Assembly: GCA_944739405.2 (NCBI GenBank)
Contig: OX123209.2
Coordinates: 7,695,217 to 7,759,216 of the forward strand
Length of the DNA stretch: 64,000 nucleotides
Direction: 5' to 3'
Origin: Euclidia mi
Lineage: Eukaryota; Arthropoda; Insecta; Lepidoptera; Erebidae
A model generated the notes under the pieces. That model searched no databases. It was not told where the DNA came from and saw only the letters and a list, made by a program, of their open reading frames with translations. Below are positions 55,115-64,000 of the stretch, one piece after another. The position numbers were made by a program, and so were the translations under genes. How positions within the stretch are numbered: the first letter of the stretch is position 1; each line of letters starts with the position of its first letter.

Positions 55115-56288
55115 TGTTTTCTATTTGAGAATGATCACTTGTTTGAGCAGAAAACATTGTAGGTTTATTATTTGAACCACGAGTAGCGACATTTTTACCA
55201 TGGCAAGATCTAGGCCATCGATAGTTATTGTTTGCGAAATTAGTAAAATTACCTCTTCCACGTACGTACCTACCGCGGTTATTGCCTCCATAAAACTGTT
55301 GATAACGTGACGTATTATTATATTTTCGATTTGCAAAGTAATTACCACGACCATGATAACCTTGACTAAAATAATTATTACGTCCTCTCCTGTTATTATA
55401 AAATCTGTTGTTAGACCTACCTCTTGCACTGAAGATCGTGTTAGAAGTCGAAGGCTGTGCTAGTTCCTCGTCCTCAGCTGCACGCACTGCGTCGTTTAAT
55501 TCTGCATAATTTCGAGCTGAAATGATAGTGCCCAAACGTTTATTCCTTAACCCATCAGCGAATTTTTTGACAGCTAGTTTTTCATTTACTGGCCTCAACA
55601 TCTCACATGCCTTTTCGTTACCGTCAGCTTCCGCAATTGTAAGGTTTATAAATAATTCTGACAATTTATTTCCATATTCATTAATAGTCATATTGTTCTG
55701 AGATAAATTGTGTAATTGAGAAAGTATGGAACTGGTAGATTTTTTACTGAGTAAAAAAGTTCTAATGTCTTGTACCAGACTGGTAACATCGCTATACTCA
55801 CATTTCATTTTTAACTTTGCAGTTTTAGTAAGCCTTGTCTTTAGCACAAAAGAAATAAGTAGTTTTTTCTGATCGTTATCTTTGAGACAGTCATTATATA
55901 ATTCTACGCTATCTATAATTTTCTCCGTAACTTCTTCCGAACCATCCATTACGGGAATTAAAGATGTGGCCGTCTTTATGTCGAATTTATCCATGTTTTC
56001 AAAATTATTATCTACTTCGCTAGGAATACTATACTCTAAAATTTTATCGTAAATTAATTCTATTTTCTCTTGCAAACCTTTGTAAATGTAGTCAGCTAAC
56101 TCTAATGTACTTTTACGCTCAGAAAAAATACTAATAATAGTCTTATATGAAGAATATAGCTCCTTAGCTTTCGATATATTTACATCAACATACCTTTTAT
56201 ATTGAAGTCTTCTACTTGGTCCTAACTTTCTTATATTCACTTGTATATAAGTTAATTCACTTAAAATTTTTTCTAAGTCCTTATCCAT
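55077..56288 (-). CDS. Gypsy-2 Gag, RG/N-rich nucleocapsid
   Basis: 403 residues, intact, start at 56288 (MDKDLEKILSELTY). The N-terminal two thirds are helical capsid sequence (LSQNNMTINEYGNKLSELF, VKKFADGLRNKRLGTIIS). The last 130 residues have no zinc knuckle; instead they are full of Arg, Gly, Asn and Tyr (FYNNRRGRNNYFSQGYHGRG), presumably the RNA-binding part. It ends at QFFRS, overlapping the pol frame. Confidence 0.85.
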   Translation of the reverse strand: MDKDLEKILSELTYIQVNIRKLGPSRRLQYKRYVDVNISKAKELYSSYKTIISIFSERKSTLELADYIYKGLQEKIELIYDKILEYSIPSEVDNNFENMDKFDIKTATSLIPVMDGSEEVTEKIIDSVELYNDCLKDNDQKKLLISFVLKTRLTKTAKLKMKCEYSDVTSLVQDIRTFLLSKKSTSSILSQLHNLSQNNMTINEYGNKLSELFINLTIAEADGNEKACEMLRPVNEKLAVKKFADGLRNKRLGTIISARNYAELNDAVRAAEDEELAQPSTSNTIFSARGRSNNRFYNNRRGRNNYFSQGYHGRGNYFANRKYNNTSRYQQFYGGNNRGRYVRGRGNFTNFANNNYRWPRSCHGKNVATRGSNNKPTMFSAQTSDHSQIENKKSVNETQFFRS

Positions 56289-56784
56289 AAACTGTAAAAA
56301 TAAAATATACTTACGTTAACTTATATAAGTACCTATCCAGTGCTCAGCTAATGAATTAACCATGTAACATTCCGTATATAGAAAAATCTTAACACAAAAA
56401 AAACCAAAGTATTACTCGAGAGTAATTTTAACATTTGTATGTTTAAATGAAATAAGTTCTTAGCAGAAATACAAGTACAGTAATTGTTTTTACTACATAT
56501 CGGCATATAATTCTTATTATGGACGTACACTAATTCTACGAAAATTTGTATACCGTATAGGTACGAGTATTCCGGATGACGCAATCCACCAAAATATTAC
56601 ACCGCACAGTGCACTAAAATGTCATTTTAACTTATCACTACATATTCCTCGAACAATTTCACAGGAGGTATCAAAATTTCTGAGCTTTATAAAAAAAATA
56701 TATATACCTGTATTAAACGAAATTTTCTTACATAGGTATGGACAGTCGACGGGGCGTAACACAGTAGAGCGCTTTTAGCGGAAT
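56289..56784 (-). other. Gypsy-2 spacer between accessory gene and gag
   Basis: AT-rich, about 500 bp, without a clear open frame. It contains candidate splice-like sites, but none decisive. Confidence 0.4.
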
Positions 56785-57069
56785 TCAAGCATTTGGAACC
56801 TCTTCTTCGCGTTCTCGCCTTCCCGACAAGCGCAGACGCATCCTCCTCAGGAATTCGGAGTCTACTTGCCTTTGTATCCACCTCTTCTGTTCTTTCTTTA
56901 ATTTCTTCCAAATAATTGCGATGACAGCAAGGGCGAAGACCACCAAGGCCACGGACAGCAATATATTGTTTATCTGCACATGAGTTTCGGATGTGCTATT
57001 ACTTCCTCCTGAAGCATTTTGAGATATTATCACCTCTTTGTCCTCGGTTTTGGAGTAGGATTTCCCCAT
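56785..57069 (-). CDS. Small membrane protein of gypsy-2, MGxxxS N-terminus
   Basis: 94 residues from the ATG at 57069 (the frame is open to 57171). Starts MGKSYSKTEDKE: Gly2 and Ser6 match the N-myristoylation consensus. An asparagine/serine-rich stretch (NASGGSNSTSE) is followed by one membrane helix, ILLSVALVVFALAVIAII, and a strongly basic tail (WKKLKKEQKRWIQRQ, RRMRLRLSGRRERE). It lies in the element's 5' leader, between primer site and gag, in sense orientation. Layout (MG..S, helix, basic tail) equals that of the gypsy-1 protein, though sequences are hardly alike. Function unknown; membrane targeting is inference. Confidence 0.6.
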   Translation of the reverse strand: MGKSYSKTEDKEVIISQNASGGSNSTSETHVQINNILLSVALVVFALAVIAIIWKKLKKEQKRWIQRQVDSEFLRRMRLRLSGRREREEEVPNA

Positions 57070-57227
57070 GATTGAGTTGTCGAACAGTACGAGTTGCACA
57101 AGTCGAAGCCGAAAGCATAGTGTTTTATAACGTTGATAATTAAAACAGTCTAACTTAGTGCACAAAGGCACACAGGAATGTGCTGAATTGCAAGATTCGC
57201 CGGTAACGCGATACGTGGGCCGCGCGA

Positions 57228-57240
57228 GGCAGGGTCGCCA
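57228..57240 (-). promoter_or_regulatory. Gypsy-2 primer binding site
   Basis: On the minus strand TGGCGACCCTGCC directly follows the 5' LTR. TGG matches the complement of tRNA CCA ends; the tRNA was not identified. Confidence 0.6.
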
Positions 57241-57382
57241 TGAAGTGTGCGGGGTACGGGCAGAGAAATAATGTAAAACGTGTGTACGATATGAATCGTT
57301 TATTACGACTAAAAAACACGACTGTCCATCATTTACTTAATACTAACTTATGCTATCTTACTCTAATATATACTACACTACA
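57241..57382 (-). repeat. Gypsy-2 LTR, right (its 5' LTR)
   Basis: Apparently identical to 51106-51247, so the insertion is very young. Followed by CCGC. Confidence 0.92.
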
Positions 57383-59343
57383 CCGCCGTCATGGGTACGC
57401 GAGTCGCTCAAGCGGTAATAGAAGAACATCGCGTCAAACCCGAGGCCGTCGTGTACTGGACGGACAGCAAGACCGTACTAACGTGGATAAGAAAAGGAGC
57501 ACGGGCGTACAAACCATTCGTCGCGCACCGCCTAGCCGCCATAGAAGAGCATAGTAAAGTTGAAGATTGGCGCTGGGTACCTACGAAGTTGAACGCGGCG
57601 GATGCGGCTACACGCGACGTGCCAAACAGCTTTAACTCCAAACACGAGTGGTACACTGGACCGTCGTTCCTGTACGAAGACCCGTCACTATGGCCCGTAG
57701 AGAAGCACATCGCCCCTGACGCGACAGGCGAAGAGCGCACACTGACAGCTGTAGAGAAACGTCAAACACATAGAATTATAGAAGCCGTACCGGACCCGTA
57801 TAGATTTTCCAAATGGGAGAGGCTCTTACGAGCGACAGCAAGAGTTCTACAATTTATAGCATTATGTAAGAAAACCGCAGAGAAGGTTCTATATAAAAGA
57901 ACGCAGAAAAATAGACAGAAGGATCCAGATTGGCGTCACGTGACGAAGACGAAGCACAACATCAAGTCGGGCAGAGCGGCACCTCGTCCAGCCGCCGACT
58001 CCCGAAACTTCGTGCTTCTCTCCGCAGAACACACCCGCGGCGCCGAGGACCTTCTTGTGAAGGCGGTACAAGAGGACTCCTTCGGCGCCGACCTTCGGGA
58101 GCTGCGGCGCGGAGGAGGTGTCGCCAGAGACAGCCGCCTGTATTCGTTACCCGTGGAGATGAACAACGGAATTATCACTCTACGCAGTCGTATAATAGCT
58201 ACAGAAGAAATTTCCGAACAAACAAAGAGACCGCCGATCTTAGACGGCGATCATCGTATTACACAGCTATACATAGATTGGACGCATAGAAAATTACATC
58301 ACAGCGGTACAGAGTTGGTAATCAATGAAATACGCCAACACTATTGGATTCTTCGTCTGCGGCCGACTACAAAGAAAATAGTACATAGATGTCTACCATG
58401 CCGCATTAGAAAAACGCAGCCGCCTGAGCCAGCCACAGGGGACCATCCAAAGACGCGCCTTGCTCACCATCAGAGGCCCTTCACCTACACGGGTCTTGAT
58501 TATTTCGGGCCGCTCTCCGTAACCGTCGGTAGACAGCGTCACAAACGTTATGTGGCACTGTTTACATGTCTCACTTCCAGGGCAGTACATCTGGAGGTCG
58601 CCGCCAGCCTGAGCGCCGACTCCGCAATCTTGGCGCTGCGCAGGTTCGCAGCGCGCCGAGGTTGCCCCGCAGAGATCTACTCGGACAACGGCACCAACAT
58701 GCACGGTGCCGACCGAGAGATGAGAGACGCCGTCGCCGAAGAAGCGAGTCGCCGTGGCATCATATGGCGCTTCATCACCCCCTCAGCGCCATTCATGGGG
58801 GGCGCATGGGAGCGCCTCGTCAGGTGCGTGAAGACCGCCCTCTATACGGTCCTTCACGAGCGCCATCCGCACGAAGAAGTCCTAGCTACACTACTGTGTG
58901 AGGTCGAGTACACAGTAAACAGTCGACCCCTCACACACGTCTCCGTCAACGCAGCAGACAGCGAGGCCATCACCCCGAACCACATCCTGTTCGGTGGATC
59001 TGCTCGCCTCCCTCCGCTGGGCGAGTTCAGCGAGGCTGACCTCAACAGCAGCAAGCACTGGCGGCGCGCCCAAATCCTCGCCGACATGTTCTGGCGCCGT
59101 TGGGTGCGCGAGTACCTACCCGAGCTGCAACACCGGCGGGAGCCCCATGGGTCTGGGCTCAACCTCGAGGTCGGCGACCCCGTCCTGATCGCCGACGGCC
59201 AACTCCCGCGCAACACCTGGCCGCGCGGTCGAGTTGTGGCTGTCTACCCGGGCGCCGACGGCGCCATACGCACTGTCGAGGTGCGCACAGCAGCAGGCGT
59301 CCTCAAACGGCCGGCTAAGAAGCTGGTCCCCCTGCCCAAGTGA
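57383..59343 (+). CDS. BEL-2 Pol, RNase H end and integrase
   Basis: Continues BEL-2 after the gypsy-2 insertion. RNase H/DUF1759-side part: MGTRVAQAVIEEHRVKPEAV, VYWTDSKTVLTWIRKGARAY and ADAATRDV. Integrase zinc finger: THRKLHHSGTELVINEIRQH and HRCLPCRIRKTQ. Catalytic core: YTGLDYFGPLSV (Asp), EIYSDNGTNMHGAD (Asp), PFMGGAWERLVRCVKTAL (Glu). C-terminal: ADMFWRRWVREYLPELQHR, GDPVLIADGQLPRNTWPRGR and LKRPAKKLVPLPK. Open throughout. The first codons after 57383 belong to the target duplication. Very GC-rich toward the end. Confidence 0.92.
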
Positions 59344-59418
59344 CGAGGTGTCGCTCACCGGGTGCTCTGCAGCACCGCCACACGACGGGTCACGCGCGTT
59401 GCTGCACGGCGGGAGAGA
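59344..59418 (+). promoter_or_regulatory. BEL-2 polypurine tract region
   Basis: GGCGGGAGAGA lies directly before the 3' LTR, matching the purine-rich plus-strand primer of BEL/Pao elements. Confidence 0.6.
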
Positions 59419-60570
59419 TGTTCGCGACAGACATTAAAACTATGACAGTGAATAGTGTATTCGAAACCGCGAGTGAAAATCGTTAAAATCAGTGTTATCT
59501 AATCGTGCGGTACACCGGGTTCGGTTCCCGGACGTGTCAAAACGTTACAAAATAGCTAAAATAGTGTAAATGGTTAGATTGCTAATATACAACAACTATG
59601 TAATACATGAACATTAGTCTTAAACTTGTGCTAACTGTAGGGACCTGAGATATCGAATCATAAATAGCGTTATCAGTAGTGACAGATAAGAGTTAATGCT
59701 TCATAAAACAGCTGTTTGTTTACATATTCGTATTATAGTTTTATAAGTGTTTTTTAGCTTCATATGGACTTGAAATCATGTCTAGATACCTTTTTATTGC
59801 TAGTTATTACCTTATATAGTTAAAATAAGCATAATAACAAACCTTCGTATGTTTATCATAAAATTTGTTTACTTACGATAGTATTTACTTAAGAAATTCT
59901 GTAAATTTTTTATGCTTCAAAGTTATCATGTCATATGTTCGAATTGAATAAAGATATTTTCATGGTGTTTGTTTTAATAGATGCCCCATATAGTTGCACA
60001 CAACGGCCTGCCAAAATTATATATATAAATTTAGTATACGATAGTTTTTCAATAGAAAATATAGTGGGCGGGCCCTTGTGTGGCAGCATTTTTTGGGAGT
60101 TTTTATGGAATAACTTAGTGACGCTAATAGTTAGGTTTAGGTATTGTATACCAATAGATAGAACTTAATGAGACCTATCTAACGATGTATAGAACATGTA
60201 TGTATGCGTAATAGGATCGAAACATACGTAACATTTGTACTGTTTTGTAAATAAAAATAAACGAAAGATTCCCTGTGCACGTGTTCGGTGCGATGGTCGT
60301 CGATAAGGTAAAGTTTCGAGGTACTTAAGCGACCATGTATTCGGCCAGTTGTTGCCGTCTCAACCACCATCTTGTAACCATCAAGCACCGCACACCTGAA
60401 CAGCATCGCTCTCAACGTATGAAGATGTTTCATTTCTGAAGCCCTTACACATCGAAGCCATACAGTCCACACACATAGAAGAACACGCATCGTCGTAGGC
60501 ACACGTCAGCAGCACACTACCAGCGCACTGTAGCGGACTAGCAAAGGTTCGATTCCTGGCATCCGTTACA
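59419..60570 (+). repeat. BEL-2 3' LTR (1152 bp)
   Basis: Matches 46102-47255 except for one TA unit in TATATA near 60020. It ends GTTACA and is followed by the target duplication AATTG (60571-60575). Confidence 0.93.
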
Positions 60571-60860
60571 AATTGATTCAAAGGATGTTGCAAACATTTT
60601 GGAATCGTTGGTCAAATGAATATTTATCTAATTTGATAAATCGGTACAAATGGTCGTTTCCAGTCCCTGAACCTAACGTCGGTGACATCTTATTTATAAA
60701 GGAAGACGATTTGCCACCATTTCAATGGTTGTTGGGCCGAATCTTAGAAAAGCATCCTGGAGATGATAACCTCACTCGGGTAGTCACAATACGCATAAAA
60801 ACCTCAATTATAAAACGTCCAACTTCCAAATTATGTGTGCTACCAGTTATGGATAATTAA
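60571..60860 (+). pseudogene. BEL-1 integrase C-terminus
   Basis: IQRMLQTFWNRWSNEYLSNL, VGDILFIKEDDLPPFQWLLG and IIKRPTSKLCVLPV. It continues the BEL-1 integrase from 46060 once BEL-2 (46102-60575) is taken out. Confidence 0.85.
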
Positions 60861-60926
60861 CTTTATTTCTTATTGCTACACTTTTGTGTAATTTACTTGT
60901 GTCTTGCAAACACATATGTGTGCAAC

Positions 60927-61490
60927 AATTTTTAACATTTATATGTTCGGAACTGTCGGTACTTCGACACCCAAAACTTTTTGTCAAAAACCGACAAACC
61001 ACCAAGTCGGCCATAGCTGAGCATTTGTTGGAGTTAGGATACAATCACTGGATTGAGCTACATCGGCCTCAGATTCTCTGAATTCTCTCCACTGACCGTT
61101 ACTATTTTTCAAGAATAGCACGAGAAGCGGTTGAAATCAAAAAGCACGCAAATTTCAACCGAGAGGATGGTTACCGTTTATCTACATCTTGAAATCCTGT
61201 CATCAGCAAATGTAGACACCGACGAGGTGATATTACGCGCCAGTGTGAAGATACCATTAGTGTTGTGTGTCCAAGTACCGACAGTTCCGAACATATAAAT
61301 GTTAAAAATTGTGAAGACCAAGTGAGGGTAGGTTCCGAAACACGCACTTCTCGGAGGCAGCGCTGACGAACATCAGTCATCCCATGACCACGGCTGGTGT
61401 AACCCATGCCGAAACGTCGGGACAAACAGAAAGGTATTTTCATCTTTCTTTTCGTTCATTAACACGATTGAGACCCGTTACATAATCTTT
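60927..61490 (+). pseudogene. Penelope-like fragment 2
   Basis: C-terminal end of a Penelope-like protein after the GIY-YIG core: TTKSAIAEHLLELGYNHWIE, AREAVEIKKHANFNREDGYR and NPVISKCRHRRGD; stops at 61079 and later. The tail has GCCGAAACGTCGGGAC (61409) and AACACGATTGAGACCCGTTA (61461). The start is marked by an inverted pair: 60927-60970 and 61267-61310, 44-bp arms with one mismatch. Confidence 0.82.
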
Positions 61491-61936
61491 AATATGTTTA
61501 CAAATCGAGGTAGTTTAAAAGTAGTTATGTACTACATTAGATTATATTTATTAAAGGTCATATTGTTTAAAGCTTTGTGTAAAACAATAACATTTCGGTA
61601 AAAAATCTAAATCAAAATCTTTTATTCAAAATTGGCTGGTAAACAGCTCTTTCTGAACGTTAAATTTTACAATAGACAGTCCCCCAAAAAGCCCAACCCT
61701 TCACTGCTTCCTATGTGTTTTCGCTAGGAAGAAAAAGCAGCGTAACAAACTCCCCAGCAACACAGTACTGTCTGCATAGTTAAATATGAAGTTATACATT
61801 ATATTAATAAAATAATAATATCACAATTTTAATTAACATGATAGCTATCACACAACCTAATGCCATTTATTTAGGTATAGGTCAATTGTTTCAGCAACAT
61901 TATTTAAAGGACAATATAGCTGTTAGATTTAAGAAA
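61491..61936. other. AT-rich DNA, probable BEL-1 3' internal region
   Basis: No gene seen. It lies between the BEL-1 integrase end and the 3' LTR. Confidence 0.4.
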
Positions 61937-61952
61937 AATTTATTTAGGTCAT

Positions 61953-62336
61953 CTTTCTCTTAGCGTTATCCCAGTTTCAATCTGGGGTCCACTTCCTAGT
62001 CTAACCACTTCCTAATCTAGGATTTGGCTGAATATTAGCTTTTCCTCAGAGCGACTGCCTGTCTGACCTCCGCAACCCGAAGGGATAGCGATATTCCTTG
62101 GTTTAGACTAGTGTCAGTTTATTTAGAAGGTACTGACGCCCTGTAACGACTGTCAAAGATCTTTTTGACAACCGGGACCGACCGTTTAACGTGTTCTCCG
62201 AGGCACGGGACAAGCGACAATTCACAATTCAATACGCACATAACTCCGAAAAGTCATTGGTGCGCGCCGTGGATTCGAACCCGATACCCTCTGCATGGCA
62301 GTCTGTTTGTATATCCACTCGGCTATCGCTGCCTTT
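61953..62336 (-). mobile_element. SINE-A copy 2, tRNA-derived
   Basis: Flanked by the 16-bp direct repeat AATTTATTTAGGTCAT (61937-61952 and 62337-62352). Nearly identical to 20753-21129, with a small internal duplication near 61995-62020 (CACTTCCTAGTCTAACCACT). Minus-strand B box GGTTCGAATCC in the tRNA-like head. Confidence 0.9.
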
Positions 62337-62352
62337 AATTTATTTAGGTCAT

Positions 62353-62406
62353 ATTGTATGTATTTTAGAAGGACATTCTTTCAATAAATGTCCTTGGTGG
62401 GCGGCA
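62353..62406 (+). promoter_or_regulatory. BEL-1 3' internal end with purine tract
   Basis: TTGGTGGGCGGCA stands directly before the LTR start TGTTAAGC, resembling the polypurine tract of BEL/Pao elements. Confidence 0.45.
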
Positions 62407-63784
62407 TGTTAAGCACCAAACAAAATAAATTAAATAGTTTGAGGTCGACCTCGATAGATGACGTTGTGCCGTCCGCCTGAATCGCGCTAGGGTTTGGTTA
62501 CCGCGGCCACTTTATAAGCTGAGACGATTATTTAATAAAAACTTGAACCAGCAGGTCAACTTAGATCAGAATATGTTTTATTTAATTCACCTAGTAGTCA
62601 CACCCCTGGGTGAAAATCATTTAAAATGACCATTTTGATAGCAAAATTTGTCCACACCCGATATTTTTTGATACAGTTATTTTTACTATGTAAAAACTAC
62701 CTATTAGTACTCTGATGTATATTATCTAACTATATAACACACACATCTATATCTGTTGCGCATAATTAATTCATTATATTCCTGCACTCTCATCAAAGTC
62801 GGATAATATCCGTACAAAATAATGTGTCCTCTTCACGGGCTGCGTGACAAAAGTTATCTGAATAAATTTATTAGCTACAGTATTTACTTATTGATGAACT
62901 TTTTGTCAAAACGTTGTTAATGGCCCTTGATTAGGGTAATAAATAATTTATATTTATTACTAAAAAAAAAAAATTCGGGTACAAAATAATGTCCATTATT
63001 TTGTTCATTTTTGCTATTCATTTTTGTAACGTGCAATTTGGTATTATTTAGAATTTGTAAAATGGCATCACTCAAACTATAATGAGCCAATCACATGCCG
63101 AAATCTAATATAAGTCGGCCATTTTGTCCTCGAGTGAAAATAGTGAATGACGCGTGTTTTTTAGTCAGCGAGCAAAATTCCAATTTTAATTTGTCAGTTT
63201 TGTTTTGTTTCCAACAACGTGAATGAGTGAATCCTTATATTATTAAATTAATCAACTAAGTACATTAGTGTTGACATTTATTGAAATGCAAAGTGGTTGT
63301 AACTCATTGCGATTTCTGTTTGGCTTAACGTATTTGAAATTACTTTCAAAGTACAACGGTTTTTCATTTTTGTTATGATTTTAGTTACGTTACAAAAAGA
63401 AAAATATAACAAAAATGAAGTAAAGTCGCAATCACATTGCTGATAAAATTTTAATAATTTAATTTGTGAGTGTATTTTTGTTGTATATAATATGAATCCG
63501 TATGGCTTTCTGTTTGTTCAAATTTAATTCATAAAACAAATGATAAAAAGAATACAGTGTTTTATTGCGAAACACCATAATTATACTAAATCAATAAAAA
63601 AATATGATTCGGATAATAATAGGTATTGTAACCGAGCCCTAATATTTCATTTTTGTTATTTTTTGTTACGCGTTTCATCTTTGTGACATTTTCATTTTTG
63701 ATTCATTTTTGTCACAATGGTCATTTTAAATGATTTTCACCCCCCTAGATTCACTGATTCAAATTCCAAGTTCGGTATTTTTCA
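62407..63784 (+). repeat. 3' LTR of the Harbinger-splitting element, with MITE inside
   Basis: 62407-62607 matches the 5' LTR (35631-35765 and 41604-41621). It is interrupted by a MITE (62608-63742) and then ends at 63784 with TTTTTCA, followed by the CCAGG duplication. Without the MITE the LTR is about 240 bp. Confidence 0.8.
62608..63742. mobile_element. Non-autonomous DNA element (MITE-like, 1.1 kb)
   Basis: 27-bp perfect inverted ends 62608-62634 and 63716-63742 (GGGTGAAAATCATTTAAAAT and 7 more), with CCCT on both outer sides as a 4-bp target duplication. No open frame inside. TTCATTTTTGT recurs several times. Superfamily not identified. Confidence 0.8.
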
Positions 63785-63904
63785 CCAGGCAAATTGGTAA
63801 ATTCCATAGAGTGTTAAAACGTTCAGATCCTTCCAGCCATATTTCTGTTGTTGGTGTTGGCATACATTCTGGTTGCAACTTTTCCCAAGCACTTGAAAAG
63901 TCGT
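63785..63904 (-). pseudogene. Harbinger transposase, N-terminal exon part
   Basis: On the minus strand DFSSAWEKLQPECMPTPTTE and ERFNTLWNLPICL, the region just before the DDE core in HARBI1-type transposases. It begins after a splice-acceptor-like AATATTAATAACAG (63905-63918). Its frame joins the piece at 35625 once the intervening LTR element is taken out. Confidence 0.8.
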
Positions 63905-63947
63905 CTGTTATTAATATTTAACTTATTTTTCTGTTTTTATTTTTCAG

Positions 63948-64000
63948 TGAAAGTATGTAAGGAACGATGGAAGAATATACGAGGAAGATATACTAGATAC
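63948..64000 (+). CDS. Harbinger MADF protein, exon 2 (runs off window)
   Basis: Preceded by a pyrimidine-rich acceptor ending at 63947. In phase with exon 1 (34687-34843) it encodes VKVCKERWKNIRGRYTRY, the end of the MADF fold (CKERWKNIRGRY is characteristic). Continues beyond 64000. Confidence 0.8.

Noticed and set aside
61363..61420. Possible hammerhead ribozyme (CTGACGA .. GAAACGTC) in Penelope fragment 2
   Set aside because: Penelope-like elements can carry hammerheads, but the bases between the two core motifs do not form stem II, and the other copies lack CTGANGA in sense. A covariance-model search would decide.
1..64000. CRISPR arrays, operons, ribosome binding sites, host genes
   Set aside because: None seen; the sequence is eukaryotic repeat DNA, and every recognisable coding region belongs to a mobile element.

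Overview
The window is a dense, nested transposable-element graveyard from an insect genome, most likely a moth or butterfly. The clues are several Lepidoptera-typical repeats recognised from memory: a LINE ending in a TATG tail, tRNA-derived SINEs with a B box, a CsRn1/Kabuki-like gypsy element with a tRNA-Trp primer site, and BEL/Pao elements. I found no host gene, rRNA or tRNA gene. Such a region would fit heterochromatin or a sex chromosome, but that is inference.

Layout, left half: a decayed LINE (1-1975) holding a Penelope-tail miniature; a broken hAT transposase (2772-4726); a copia element on the minus strand (5165-9044); two Penelope-like copies in a head-to-head palindrome (9996-12556); a nearly complete LINE with ORF1 and ORF2 on the minus strand (15350-19949); SINEs at 20753, 21537 and 23232; an unassigned DDE-transposase-like gene (22270-25301); a LINE (25620-31345, minus) split by a 4.3-kb element with 34-bp inverted termini (26333-30651) that itself carries an R2-like LINE fragment and a gypsy integrase fragment; and a mariner with perfect termini (32216-33503).

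Right half: one nest. A Harbinger element (MADF gene on plus, transposase on minus) is interrupted from 35631 to 63784 by an LTR element flanked by a 5-bp target duplication (CCAGG). Inside lie a LINE fragment, a CsRn1-type gypsy (36343-41603), a hAT, and BEL/Pao coding pieces probably belonging to the interrupting LTR element. A second, young BEL/Pao element (46102-60570, LTRs differing by one TA unit) splits these BEL pieces with TSD AATTG. A complete, young gypsy element (51106-57382, two 142-bp LTRs that look identical, TSD CCGC) sits in that. The order is therefore Harbinger > LTR/BEL1 > BEL2 > gypsy2.

Two themes deserve attention. Both gypsy elements, otherwise unlike each other, carry a small extra gene for a protein with an N-terminal MGxxxS myristoylation-type motif, one membrane helix and a basic tail. 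And many element coding regions are broken by exact fold-back inverted duplications of 16-67 bp.
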